Positions 11,538-23,272 of a stretch of DNA of 64,000 bases are shown here, piece after piece. Position 1 is the first letter of the stretch. Each line of letters opens with the position of its first letter. Under the pieces are notes generated by a model. That model was not told the DNA's origin. It was given only the letters and a program-made list of their open reading frames with translations, and ran no database searches. Both the position numbers and the translations under genes were made by a program. The DNA is from Podospora comata (lineage: Eukaryota; Ascomycota; Sordariomycetes; Sordariales; Podosporaceae), in the NCBI GenBank assembly GCA_017354895.1, contig CP071494.1:3224001-3288000 (forward strand). Reading direction: 5' to 3'.

Positions 11538-11626
11538 CGATCCGCCCAGGGGTCGAACCTGGAACCTCCTGATTACTTGATCTTTTGGAATCGTAGTCAG
11601 ACGCGCTGCCATTACGCCAGCGGACC
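11538..11626 (-). tRNA. tRNA-Arg (anticodon ACG), with a 17-nt intron
   Basis: The 5' acceptor strand GGTCCGC pairs with GCGGATC at the 3' end, followed by discriminator G. The D arm is GGCGTAATGGC. The anticodon stem TCTGA pairs with TCAGG, the loop begins CTACGA so the anticodon is ACG, and the T arm is CCAGGTTCGACCCCTGG. The 24-nt segment between the stem halves is a 7-nt loop plus a 17-nt intron at the canonical position one base 3' of the anticodon. D arm, anticodon stem and T arm closely resemble known eukaryotic tRNA-Arg(ACG). A near-identical gene lies on the other strand at 46493-46584. Confidence 0.93.
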
Positions 11627-11738
11627 TTGTTTTTTTGTTGGAGACTCTGCCTAGAGGTTGAGTTTATGATGCCAACATGGTGGCAACAGTATATGGTCTA
11701 ATACTCCCACAATCTAATGCCACATCTATATAATGATC

Positions 11739-12995
11739 CTACTCCTTATCTTTATACAGCTGCAGATAACTTGCTTTGAGCCTATCAAGAATGTCAGCAA
11801 TAAGCTCGCGAGGTACCAACAAGAGCACTCACCTCATATGCAAATGCTCATCAGCAGTCAACACCTTCCTCTCGGCATACGGATTCCCCTGCTTCGCCTG
11901 CGCATCCCCCTCATGATTCCTAACCCTCTCACTCGGCACAGGCTCCAACAGCGTCGTCCCCACAGGGTGGCAGAAAAACGCAATCGAGTACCTCGGCTCA
12001 GTATCCGTCTCACCAGCCACAGACGTCTTGCCCGGACCAGGAAACACCACCCTGTGAACTGTGCTCCTGAGCAGCCCATTAGTCCAGTAAGAAAGCAAAT
12101 CCCCGATGTTCAACAGGATAGGAGGGGAAGGATCATTCTCAGTCCCCGGTGGCACCACAGGAACAGGAGCCCACGTCTTCCCGTCTTGGGTCAGAATCTC
12201 CAGACCAGCCTGTCCCTTGAGGCGGAAGAGAAGGGTCATGGAACCGTAGTCAGAATGAGCCCCTGCGCGAACATCCTCCTCACGATTTGCGTCAGGGGTA
12301 TCGGTGTGGGGCGGATAGTAGAGGAACCGGAGGATGGTTCCCGAAGCGCCCCTTTCGCGGACGTGAGCATTCTTAAAGAAGTCAGGGGGTGTGACCTGGA
12401 GACCGATGCCGAGGAGGGTGTTGATCTTGAGGCAGAGGTTGTAGCAGAGCTCACGGAAGTCGTTGATCTGGCTTTCGTGAGGGGCTATAGTGGGTGGCAT
12501 GGGTTGGTCGGCTTTGCCGTTGATGAACTCGCCAAAGTTGAAAGCCCTGGACCTACTGTGAGTGATGAAAGCTACGATATATTGGGAGGATACTCACTCT
12601 TTGAAGTCACCGACCTGTTGCCTGTCAGTAGGAGGACGGTACATATCATCATGCGACACTTACACGCTGGGTTGATGGATCCAATGTCTCATACTGCATA
12701 GCAGACCAGCCGCGGTTGTTCTTCTGAATAGCACATGCCTGCTTCTCTTCAAGTGGTGCTTTGAAGATCTTCCTGCCCTATGATGGTATGGTTAGATAAG
12801 CTTCAGACTCAGCTGTAAAGTAGATGGTACCATATCAAATGCGCCATGTACAGCATCGGCAGGAATATCTTTCCCTGTGTTCTTGATGTATATGAAGCCA
12901 TGTTCAATGGCGGCCTCCACGAGCTCCTTGGCCACCTGCTCCTGATTCTCCCCCGAGAGGTCAATGACGGGGATCTTTGCAGCTTTGTTAGCCAT
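11739..12995 (-). CDS. 2-oxoglutarate/Fe(II)-dependent oxygenase (isopenicillin N synthase-like)
   Basis: Five exons on the minus strand: 12995-12831, 12777-12664, 12614-12598 (only 17 nt), 12555-11833 and 11781-11739. They give 353 residues in a continuous frame. The N-terminal DIOX_N-like part is KIPVIDLSG...EAAIEHGFIYI, followed by the NNRGWSAMQYE and FNFGEF segments that surround the microexon. The Fe(II) ligands are H and D of AHSDYGSMTLLF (about residues 198/200) and H of STVHRVVFPG (about 266); R of EPRYSIAFF (about 287) binds 2-oxoglutarate. The last exon reads LKASYLQLYKDKE. The acceptor of exon 4 is a tandem CAGTAG, so a second form one residue shorter is possible. The substrate cannot be told from sequence. 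Two ORF starts lie further upstream, but MANKAAKIPVIDL fits the family. Confidence 0.9.
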
Positions 12996-13987
12996 TGAAG
13001 CCGTCGTATACCGATCCTGATATGTTTGTCGAATGTGTCGTGTGTTCCCAGAGACAAATGATTGTTGAGTTGGTTGTTGAGTCAGAAAAGGAGCCGCAGA
13101 TCGGTCCCGACAGCCGCCGAATGGTCCAACACTAAGTTGCACTGATGATAAGGCAGCGAAGGATGTCAAATAGTTGGACTGGATCGTGTGTCACGATGGA
13201 AGCCGGCACGATTCGTAGAGTCAGAAAGTAAATGGAGAGTACATAGTCTTAAATTACGTAAACAATATTGCGAGAGCTCAGTTATCCCTCGGCATCAAGA
13301 TAGATGATAACCGCCCTCTATCCATGAATGAGATCACATCTCCGGCCTAATGCGGCCATTGTCGGGGTTGGAGTCTATCTGTGCAGGAAACGGGATTCAG
13401 AGACCCAGTTAGTGCAACGATATCGGACTATCGCGTCGGGTGGTAGACGGTCCCGCCAGCTGATTCATGTAAGCAGTAGAAAGCGATTAAAGTGGGTCCG
13501 GCAGCACCACGTCAACCCGCGAGTTTGGATTGCCAAAACGATAAGAGGGCGATCTGGAAGCTTGGGGACGCGATGGCTTCGGGTGCTGCGTGCTGTGGCA
13601 GGCCAAGCTGCGGCAGGCTTCTGCGCCTCTTGTCTCCTGCTCCAAAATCCCATCATCACAAAATTCCTCATCTCCAAAGCTAAATTGATTTACTCCCCCG
13701 AGAATTCGCGCCCATCACCACTTGTTTTTCCCATTTTCCTCACATCCGAAGCAACTATCGTCATTTTGGCCTGCAGCCCCAGCCGAGCATTTTGATTGTC
13801 GTATTGGTCGCGCAGCAATTCCCACCCGCCCGGCGCTCGAGCCGTGACTTCATCCTCGAGTCTCTCTCCCTTTCCCTTTCTTCACCTGCGCCCCCGTCGC
13901 ACCCACAAACCCACCCGCGAATCATTTCTCATCCCAACGCCCGCAGCCACAGTTGGTTGATTCCGCCAAACCTTTGTCGTCGCAGCC
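12996..13987. promoter_or_regulatory. Divergent intergenic between oxygenase and IES1
   Basis: The two genes are divergent, about 1 kb apart. Near IES1 the sequence is pyrimidine-rich (13850-13960), typical of a fungal transcript leader. No further gene is supported in either strand. Confidence 0.45.
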
Positions 13988-16157
13988 ATGGCTGCGTCAC
14001 CCAGCTCCGCCGTCGCCATGTCTGAGGTCGATGCCAGTTCACCACCACCCCAACACCACCATCACATCGAAAAGTCTTTCATGACGGTGGTCACCGACGA
14101 CGACGGCGACACCAAGATGGCGACGGCTACCCCAGAACCAACCGAGACGCAGCCTCGGGGCAAGAAGCGCGCCCGTGATGATGGCCAGAATGGCAACTCT
14201 ATCATCGGCAAAGTCAGGCATTTGAAGAAGAACGATGGAGAGCCGCTCTGGCGCGAAGATATCCAATACGACTTTCTCAAGGCCGTCTTCGACAACGAAG
14301 ACAAGGTCTTCACAAACAGCTACGAACCACAACGTCTGGGCAAGCAATGCTTTGCCGACCTCTACATCGACACGATGGCCAGGAGTAGCAAGACCAGCAA
14401 GGTCCTTCGAGACAAGCTGCTTAGTGATCGCGCTGCCGCCAAGGGCATGGCCATGGTCTGCCTCCTGGTCAACATTGGTCGTATGAACACGACCCTTAAT
14501 TGTACGTTACCGACATTGCTCTGGCGCTTGAATCGTGCTGACCATCCTCCTTGTCACAGTTTTCCCCGAGATGCGAGCCCAGCTCCGAACATACCACGCC
14601 ATTCCGTCCCTCCAAGCACAAGCAGATTCCAACGCATACAAGCAGCTCCAGGATGCGCCCAGGTTGAAGTCCATCTTGAAGGGCGGTATGGAGGACCGGA
14701 CAGAGCCCAACTCTCTTGATGCCGTCAAGGCCGTCAACGTGCCGAGAACCAACCCGGTCAACTTGCTGTTCCTGATCTGCAGCAACGCTACTAAGGTTGC
14801 TGAGCTGCACTTCCCGCCCGGCGGCGAGTTCCACGATCTCATCATGAAGAAGCAGTTCACCAGTGAGAGCCGCGCGAGGGCCTTTTTGTGGATCATGTGG
14901 TTCTACCTGGAGTCCGACTTCACCGAGGAAGGATGCGAAGAGAACCCGTTCGGTGCCGGTGTGGACTACGGTGTTGATGTCGCCAATCAAGGAGTTCCAC
15001 AGCTGGTGCTCATGTCGGAAGAGGAAATGGCACTTGAAAACGTCGATACAGAAGAGGAGAAGAGGTTCGGCCGAGAGAAGCAGGAGATGCGGCGGAAGAT
15101 CATCGAGGCCGACCAACAGTTCATGGCAGAAAGCCAGACCAAACGAGGAGGTCGAGCTCGCGCCCTGGCTGGAGAGGAAGTTGGTCCGAGCACCGGCATC
15201 TTACCACGGATTCGCCCTTCTAAGCACGAGAGCGATCATGATAGTGTCAGGTCGACTCCGCCGCGTGCTTTGCTCGGCAGGCCATCCGTTGGCGCCAGCA
15301 CTGGACGACGTGGTCCCCACTCACTGAAATATGTGGTCGATGGCTCGTCGCCTGGGGGCCCTCAGCTGGAAGGAATCGTTGCTCGGAAACCTCGACCACC
15401 GACTGCTCACCAGATAGCTGTTGAGCGCAATAGAAATCAGCGTGTGGAGTACATCTTGGATCGTCGTCTCCGGAAATCCTATCACCAGGCACGAAAGATT
15501 CGCCGTGTTGACGGGGCAATTATCCACGCTCTTCAGAGACTGGAGCAGCTGGACGATGAAGACCCATGGGAGGACAGCGAGGATGAAGACACGGTCAAGA
15601 TCCACAAGGCGGCCATTGAAAACGCCGGGGTCACTGTTGATACTCACCACTTCCGGGAGAGGGGTTACGGCGGGTTGTGTCAGCTCAAGAATGAGACAGA
15701 TGACTTTGGCGAGCAGTTCCATGCGTACACTGCTACCCTTCGACGCGTCTCCCGACGGCTCACCCGCTGGGAGAACAGCGATGATCCAAACCTGGGGGTT
15801 ATCGCGCCGATCAAGCGGCCAAAGGCGACGAATGGAACAGTCAATGGTGATGGTTCCGATGGGGAAGGTGACCAGTCACCTTCCAAGGAACTGATCGACC
15901 CCGCCGAGACTGAGGACGAGGTGGAGATGATGTCGGGACGTCAGACCAAGACTGTGCGCCGTCCAAAGGCCAACGGGCTCGACAGGGGTGACACTAATGG
16001 TGACACGCCCATGGAGGAGGCCGACGACCTGGATGATGTGGATAGAGGGTTGCTCGGTCTGGGTGATGAGGATGAGGGTGATGGTCAGGGGGATGATGAT
16101 CTGGATGATGTTGAGAAGACGCTTCTTGGGTTGGATGGGGATTCGGACTCGGAGTAG
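13988..16157 (+). CDS. IES1: INO80 chromatin-remodelling complex subunit 1 (Ies1-like)
   Basis: Exons 13988-14501 and 14560-16157 give 703 residues; the 58-nt intron keeps the frame as NTTLNFFPEMRAQLRTYHAI. The conserved core lies at about residues 65-330: LKKNDGEPLWREDIQYDFLK, then LFLICSNATKVAELHFPPGG and RARAFLWIMWFYLESDFTEE. This matches the fungal Ies1 family as I remember it. The rest is charged and disordered, with an acidic C-terminal tail rich in DD and EE and two copies of a (D/E)DLDDV...LLGL motif at the very end (DDLDDVDRGLLGL and DDLDDVEKTLLGL). By family it is a nuclear accessory subunit of the INO80 ATPase complex. It is convergent with SEC39. Confidence 0.8.
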
Positions 16158-16735
16158 AAATCTGACTGTTTTTACCTTGGGCCGAAACCTGGGATTTTTG
16201 TCGGTTTTTGCAAAAGTAATCAAAGAGGATAGACGGAGAAAAATGGGTGGATAAACAGACTACCACACACCCAATGCCTCCTCCATTTCTCATGAACTGA
16301 GGAAAAGGGGGGTTGTGTATTACATTTCTTGGGGAGGTGAGCTTTTTCACTAGGTTTTGTTCGTCGGGATCAAAAAAGAATAAAACGGAGTTTTGGTAAG
16401 GGGATTTGCAAGGCGTTTGGGAGGGGTGGGTAAAGGAGGGCAGTTGCCCCTCGAAGGCTGGGCTGGAGAGGGCGCGGATGAGCCATGTTGCCCATCGACA
16501 CCCCCCTGAAGGGCACTAGGATGGGGGAATCGGGTTCTTGCTTTCAGGTGTATACCACCTTTCCTTCATATTCAGCTAGCCAGCGAGAAGAATTCCTGTC
16601 GTGATAGTTGATTAGTGTGGCAGAATCAACGTGCATTTTTGCTGTAACCTATCTTTTCAATGTTTATTCAGTGATTCCACTACCTGTACCGCGACCTAAC
16701 GAACAACTACTTCAACATTACACTCAACTCATCCC
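16158..16735. other. 3' intergenic between convergent IES1 and SEC39
   Basis: This 578-bp stretch holds the two 3' ends. It is T- and G-rich with no ORF of interest. No terminator-like structure is obvious, as expected for a eukaryote. Confidence 0.4.
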
Positions 16736-19672
16736 TCATTCCCTCCCATTCCCACCCCCAGCCGCCGCAGGCCCAGGAGCACCAACCAACCACCCAACCC
16801 CACTAACCAACGTCCCCATCGCCGCATTCTTCAACTGATCCCTCTTCCTCGCCCTCTGTTGTCCACCCTCCCCGTCATGACTCCCACCAGTAGGACTCAC
16901 CACCTCCCCTCCCCCCGACCTAGCACTATCCATACTCCCCCTCTCGCTCCCATTCTTATCCCCCCCCCCAGCCAAACCCCCCACAACCCCCCTCCCCAAC
17001 CCCCCCAGCGCCCCCCCAGCAGCCCTCTGCAGCCCACTCAGCGCGCTCAAATTCCTCGGCGCCGTCAACCCCGTCGCCCTCGCCAAATCAAACAAACTCA
17101 TCGGCGCCTCCTCCTCCTTACTATCCCGTCCCCTACTGCTCCCACCAACCCGTGCTTGTTTTGCCTTGTTCGTACTGTTAAACCCCCCCGGCATGTTTGT
17201 GCCCGAGACACTATCCCCCCTCCAATCCCACTCCTCCTCCCTCTCCTCCTCCTGCCTAACCTTCACCTCCAGCTCCTCCTCCGCCCGTCGATAAACATTC
17301 AAAATCTCCTGCAGCGTCGCCCCCGGCGCGATCCTCAACGCAACGCTCAAACACTCAATCCTCTGCTCCAAGTGCCTAATCTCTTCGTTCGCGCTCCCGG
17401 TCCCAAAATGCGTCGGCTTGGTCGTCCTCGCCGTGCGCCGGTACTTCCCCGCCTGCAGCGCCACTCGCCACGAGTAATCATCTTTTTGTTGGCCGGTAGC
17501 AGAAGAATCGAGACGGGTGACGACAAAAGAGTAGGCTGTCTCGAAATCTTCTTCTGTTAAAGCCGCGTCGATGCACATGGCTGTGATGCGTTGAGACACC
17601 TGTTCTGGCGGGTGCGGGAGAGAGGATGGATGAGAGGAAGAAGGAGATTGTTTAACCAGCCCGGCTTGGACCATCCGGTTGCCCAGGTCGACAAAGTCCT
17701 GGAGCCGGGTGTATGATTTGGGGTTTTGCTCGAGGATTTTGCCAATGATGGAGATCGGATCCGAGTGCACCCGCAGGACAATAGGGGTGAAGGGTTCCCC
17801 TTGTTTGAGGACTAGACGGTATTCACTTAGGGCGTGGGTGGCTTGGAGGAGGGCCTCGACTTTTTGGGCGAGGGGGTGAGATTTGGGGAGGGTGGAGGGG
17901 AAGGCTTTGATTCTGAGGGAGGACTATTAGTATGGAGAAAGTGAGAGGAGTTGAGAAGGCGTTGGCTTACATCTCATCACACTTCTTGAGCCCACCGCGA
18001 GTGCGGTTGGGATTGGAAGCGTTGTCGTAGGCCGTCATGGCGGTGGCGTAGACCGTGTCTTGCAGCACCTTCTCGTCCAGGGGCCTGTCAGGGGCGTCTT
18101 CGTACAACGACCGCGCCAAGGAGTAGCCTTTCGGCAGTTAGCAAAGAGAAGAACAGAACCTAGAAGAAACAACCTACGTGTGTTGAAAAGCAACGCCTTG
18201 AGAATCTCAACCTCCAAAAACTCTTTTTTCAACTTGCTGAACACCCCCTTAGGAGTGGTCTCAAGAGACACCTCCTCAGCACCCCAATCCCGAAGCCAGA
18301 GAATCTCATTTCTCGCCCCCAACCAAAATTTATCGTCTGTCTTTGGGCCGTTGTGGTTGAGATGATGAATCAACTTGCTGGCCTGTTCTTTCTGGTCACG
18401 TTCGTCTTGTAACAAGGCGAGCTCTCCGGCTCTTCTAATGGTGCAAGCTTGGCCGGCATGGGTGAGAAGATGAGCACTGAGAATCAGTGCCTCCAAGAAA
18501 GCGACAGCAGAGTTGTTGGGCACCGTCAAAATATTCGATGAAGCCAACAAATCATTCCGCATAAACGTCGCGGTTTTGGTGGAGATGATGTCCTCAGATA
18601 TTTGCTCGGCAAGGGGTGGCAGGAGTGCGACAGCTGAGGGAAAAAGGGGCAGCGGATCTAGACCACGGAGGTTCGCAACCTGAGCCGCGATACTATATGC
18701 CCCCTCAATCGCCTCAGATGACGCTTCCGGAAGCACATAGGCCGATGCCAATGCTGCCTGCGCATAGGCTTGCTGCACACGGTCTTGCTGTTGCTCTGTC
18801 AACTCCAGCTTCCCCCAGCCGGCCAGGTCAGCATCTCCTGGACCACCCCACTGTTGAATAGCATTGACGGCCACCCTCCAGTTCTTTGACGCTTGCGTGG
18901 TGAGCCAGCGAAGAACCTCGTCGTATCCGGCACAAATCCCGTCGTCTTCCTCGCCGTTGGGAGAAACGATACTACGTCTCCTGGTCTTCCACTTCTTTTC
19001 GTCCACAAGCCATGGACCGATTAGACCCCGTAAGTCTCGTCCTACTACGGGCAAGTCCTCTTCCCTGGCTCCGGTCCGAGACAGTAACAGATTGACGGCA
19101 ACACGATCTGGGAGTTCCTGAAAAGCAGACAAGGTGTATTGAATTGGATCCTCTGGGTGGTATTCGCAGTTTCGTCGTAAAAGCGGCAAGATTGTCGAGA
19201 TCAAAAGGGTCCGCACGTATGCCGACTGATTCATGAACGGCAGCAACAAGGTCGGGAGCTCCGCAAGCAAGCCAGCCTCCTCGTCCACCTTGTATGACCT
19301 CCGGACAAGGAAGGAGGTGATAGGGTCATCCCCAACCTCTTTTGGTGTATCCTTGAAAGTCAAGGGCAGTAGTCGAAGCTTGCGCACCCGCTTTGTCGCA
19401 TCCCCCTCGGCGAGCGTCTCTACAGATGAAGCATCGATGTCATGGTCGGTGTTTTCTGAAAGTGTTCCCTTTTCGATCTTCTCGAGAAATCCGACGTATT
19501 TGTTTGATTGTAAGGTTTCGGGGAGGTATGTCAGGAGAATGCGCAACACCAGGTCTTTGCGTAGGACAGTGTCATGGCGGGCAGCAAGGACAGCCAAGCT
19601 ATCGATATCGGCCTGAACAGCAAAGTGCACGGCAAGGAGGACCAGCTTTGCCGGTGATAGTGAGAGGATCAT
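16736..19672 (-). CDS. SEC39: Sec39-domain protein (Dsl1/NRZ tethering complex)
   Basis: Exons 19672-18178, 18127-17971 and 17912-16736 (minus) encode 942 residues in one frame. The start MILSLSPAKLVLLAVHFAVQ fits the Sec39 N-terminus. The body is an all-helical Sec39 domain; recognisable segments include LLLPFMNQSAYVRTLLIS, DEVLRWLTTQASKNWR and FWLGARNEILWLRDWG. The short second exon (157 nt) links the two large open frames and yields TRYSLARSLYEDAPDRPLDE, which supports both splices. The C-terminal 200 residues are low-complexity, rich in G, S and A (for example LSGLQRAAGGALGGLGRG). By family it works at the ER membrane in tethering COPI vesicles with Dsl1 and Tip20. Homologues usually have a similar length. 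Confidence 0.87.
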
Positions 19673-20123
19673 TATTTTCGAGGCTCCTGTATCCGAGATT
19701 CGTACTATCGACCTAGAGAATGAATGGAACGGTGCAAAATCGCATGTCGAATTACGCCGGATAATGCCTTCACATGGCAACTTGTCAGTCAACGACAAGG
19801 ACACGGAGCTGAGAGCTTCCACAAACAGCAGTTGGGGATCATGAACACATTCGCTCTTGGCATCTTTCCCCAAGAAAGCGGCAGGGATAGGGGTCAGCCA
19901 GCCAATCGAAAGCCGGGCATTTCGCCCGCAGTCCGTCATTGTGGGTCATCCCTGCTGTGGCTTGACCTGCAAAAGTGTGGCTGCTGCTCTCCCATGCGTG
20001 TGTCTGTTGCTGGCCAAGCTCCAAGTGGGAACATCACATTGACTTTGGACGCCGACGACATTCGCGACCTCCCCTCAACTTCCCCTCCTGCCACACCACA
20101 AACAGGGAAATTCATAGCCCATC
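19673..20123. promoter_or_regulatory. Divergent promoter region, SEC39 / NDUFS5
   Basis: 451 bp between divergent starts. The open frame of SEC39 exon 1 continues upstream without a stop for about 270 bp, but the conserved N-terminus argues against using it. No clear TATA box. Confidence 0.4.
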
Positions 20124-20585
20124 ATGGCGTCCGGATACGGCGTGAACGGCGGTGGGTAGCCTGGACACGTCCCAATGGCCTCAATTGGCCCTCACCGAGC
20201 AACATATAAACTAACAATGCCCTCGCAGGCCCGTCTCGGTGCTTCCCCTTCTGGCAGGAGCTGCTCTCGTGCTACGTTGTCAACACCACCGAATTCGATG
20301 ACTCTGGAAAGGCCAAGTGCGCCGGGCACATGGAGGACTACTACGAGTGCTTGCACCACAGAAAGGAGGTTAGCGACTGCCCCGAGCGCCGGCGCAAACA
20401 TCATAGGGAACCTCTCGCTGATCGAGATTGTGATACAGGCTGCCAGAGTCAAGGCCCTGCAGGCTGCTTACAGAGCTGCCGAGGCCAAGAAGCTGAAAGA
20501 GAATCCTCCGAATGCTACGCAAATAAGGAATCTGGGGCTGCTAGACAAGGAGGACGACACAAAGAAGGTGCTTGGATCGAGCTAG
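20124..20585 (+). CDS. NDUFS5: NADH:ubiquinone oxidoreductase (complex I) NDUFS5-type subunit
   Basis: Three exons, 20124-20151, 20229-20368 and 20439-20585, give 104 residues. The first is only 28 nt (MASGYGVNG). The protein has a twin CX9C motif: CFPFWQELLSC and CAGHMEDYYEC, each with exactly nine residues between the cysteines, followed by LHHRKEAARVKALQAAYR. This is the CHCH pattern of complex I subunit NDUFS5 (15-kDa; fungal 11.5-kDa subunit). The twin CX9C motif predicts import into the intermembrane space by the Mia40 pathway and location on the P-side of the membrane arm. Length and motif spacing fit the family well. Confidence 0.9.
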
Positions 20586-21128
20586 ACGGGGCCGATGAGA
20601 GAATAGACGTTTTCGATGTGCATATACAATTACTGGCGGTGGTTTGCAACCCGGCAATGGTGAGAAACGAAGCTGATACATTCATGTTAGTCGAGCTCTG
20701 GAAAATGGTGACTTGTTCGTTGATAATGGGTTGGGTTTGGTTTGTGCTGCGGTAGGCCAAGTGAAGCATATCTTCTGAACCACTGAGAGAGCTTTGCAGG
20801 GCTCGGATGTAAACAAATACCGGGAGCAACTCAGCAGAGCCCAGGAGCCAGAACCTGAAGGGCAGACGCCCGTGTCTCCGCAAACCATGCTCTGAGTGGA
20901 AACTTCACCTGCGTGCCTTCCGTCTTGTCTGGTCTGGCAGTGAGTGCATTCACTTCTCTCAGGTTTGGCCCTTCCTTTCCAGCGACTTTCCTTCTTCTCG
21001 ACCAGGCTGTCGACCATTTTAGTTCCTGCTTGCATCTTGTTTGCGCATCCGGGAAGCCTTCAGGCCCACAGAGTCGCCTTTTCTTTCGACATTTCATTTC
21101 CTCCAGTCACTCGTTGATTTCCTTCAAG
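20586..21128. other. Intergenic, no gene recognised
   Basis: 3' flank of NDUFS5 and leader of the next gene; a pyrimidine-rich leader (20960-21120) precedes the ATG at 21129. No RNA gene is seen. Confidence 0.4.
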
Positions 21129-23038
21129 ATGCCTAGCCTCCGAGGCATCGAGATTTCCATCTCTACGAGCCCAGACGATGAACGAATCCCCGAGTACCCG
21201 CATCCAGAAGGTTCAAGATGTCCAGCTCGTAGCTTCTCTCAGACTGTCCCCGACGATATACCCAAGAGCTTGGCCACGACCTTTCACCCAACCCCGGCTC
21301 AGTACCACAAGTATGGGCCGTCAGTGTCTGTCTACATTCCATCTGTTTCTGGTGAGGTTTTCGATCGAAGATGGTGCAGAGGCATCCGCTAATTCGGTCC
21401 AGGAACTCGTTTCTCAATCAACTATGCCGTCAATGCTCCGCCGCCTTCCCCTTGCAAGTTTGTTTTCTTTCGACTTTACATGAACGCCAGGCCCATTTCC
21501 GCCTGGGGGATTGAACCAGCTGTCAAGGATAATGGAAGGGTAGTCAAGTCCCTCTGGGCGCCAACATCTCGATACATGGACCAAGTCGGGATCGAAAGCC
21601 GCAACTTCGTCTTCTTGCCAGGCCAGGAGCACAAATCTGTGGCAGAGGATGGCGGTTTGATTGAGATACAAGCCTTTCGCGCTAAAGCACGGCGGGCTAG
21701 AGCTCCAAAGCTGGAAGAATATCGACTCCAAGACAACTATGGCATAGCGTAAGTGTCTTTGACTGCGAGCTGTCAACTCTGTCCTCTAACTTCAATGCTA
21801 GGGCTCCCAGTGTTGGTCTTGTTGAACAACCTCAAGATATGTGTTACTACACCTTCGTATTGATGGATCCCAAGGAGTCACCCTTTGCCTCGTTCCGTTT
21901 TCACTACCGCACCTGGAGTAACCTCGAGCAGCTGAACTTGATCCCCACAAAGGAGCTCGACTTTCTCCGAAACATCTCGCCAAACACAAAGCGTGAAAGC
22001 GGTCCAAGTATCGACTCCACCAAGAACGGTTCATCGGAAGAGGTTCGGCCTCCTTTGGAGAATTCGGATGAGGCAGTCTTTGACGACAGCGAAGAGGTGG
22101 AACAAGAAAACGTCTTGCGTCGCAAACCCTCGGTCTACGTGCTCAACACGCCACCCGAGCGGTTCCAGGTTTCCACATCCAAGGCTGTGCTGCCCCAGCC
22201 GAGCAAAGCACTTAGGGATTGCTACCGTGAGTCGTATCTCCAGCGCCCTCTGCCAGAACTCCCCATTCACCAGCCTTCTGGCAGACCTTCACGACGATCC
22301 TCGGCTGCATCTGCCGTCTCTGCAGTGTCGGGAGCTCCCTCGATAACGCCTTCGCTTTGCCAACATATCGACGATGACTCTTTTAGTTTGGATAACACCG
22401 AGTTTGGCGTTGCAGCGGTGGCGAAGAGGGTTAGGTCGCCCGAGTCTGTGAGGCAGCTTGTCACCCCTGAGGCGGATGAGAATGTTGATGTTGGCAATGA
22501 AGAGGAGTATTCAATTTCTAATTATGAAATGTCGCCTCTTTCGACGAATGGATCGATCACCGAGTCGAGGTTGTCTCCTGGGGGGTATTACCCGATGACG
22601 GGAAGCAAGTTTGATAATGGACTGGCGAGTTTTTCGCCACCGCATCGACACCAAGCTGCTTACTCGCTCAGGCAGTATACCAGGCCGCCGTCGGTGTCGT
22701 TTTTCCATCCTCAGCAGGAGAATCATCATCAGAATATTGATCAGTTGATCACTCAGCAGGAGACGCTGACGTTGACGGAGGCGCAGTGGATGAGCCGCAG
22801 TCCTTCTCCTCCACAGACGAAGCAAGGAGGAGATGATGGGAGACGACGTGTTTGGAGCCCGAAGGCGGCGGAGAGGGTTGGGAGTAGGGGGGGCCTTTTT
22901 TCTGGGTTGAAGAAGAACAAGTTTAGTGCTTCACCTAGGAAGCTTGCGCAGATGGTTAGGAGGAGGGAGGTCTCTGTTGGTAATAAGGGGGAGACGGGGA
23001 GTGAAGGGAGTGGTGAGAGGGTTGGGAACTGGATTTGA
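21129..23038 (+). CDS. Conserved fungal protein of unknown function, beta-rich N-terminal domain
   Basis: Exons 21129-21351, 21403-21748 and 21802-23038 encode 601 residues in one frame, with 51- and 53-nt introns. Residues about 1-240 look globular and beta-rich: GIEISISTSPD, YGPSVSVYIPSVSG, FVFFRLYMNARPISAWGIEP and FASFRFHYRTWSNLEQLNLI. This layout recalls fungal DUF7918-like proteins, but I am not certain. From about residue 250 onward the protein is low-complexity, rich in S, P, E and Q, with an acidic run (EAVFDDSEEVEQE) and a basic C-terminal motif (RKLAQMVRRREVS). No enzyme motif, signal peptide or membrane segment is visible. No function is proposed. Confidence 0.78.
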
Positions 23039-23272
23039 TGTGGGTGTGAGCAGATGCTGGTTGGGGAATAGAAGTTTTCTTTTTTTTTCTTTTTTAGGGA
23101 ACAGGTCTTTTTGGGATGGTGTTTGGAATGTTGTGTTGTATTATACCCTGATGTACGGCTAGTTTACTGTTTGGTTTTCATGAAGGAAGATATGATATGT
23201 TACGTTGGGTGTCTTAAAGTACAAATAAGGGGCTGCTGATACTTTTCATGAGAGGAGTAATTTGCTAGATTA

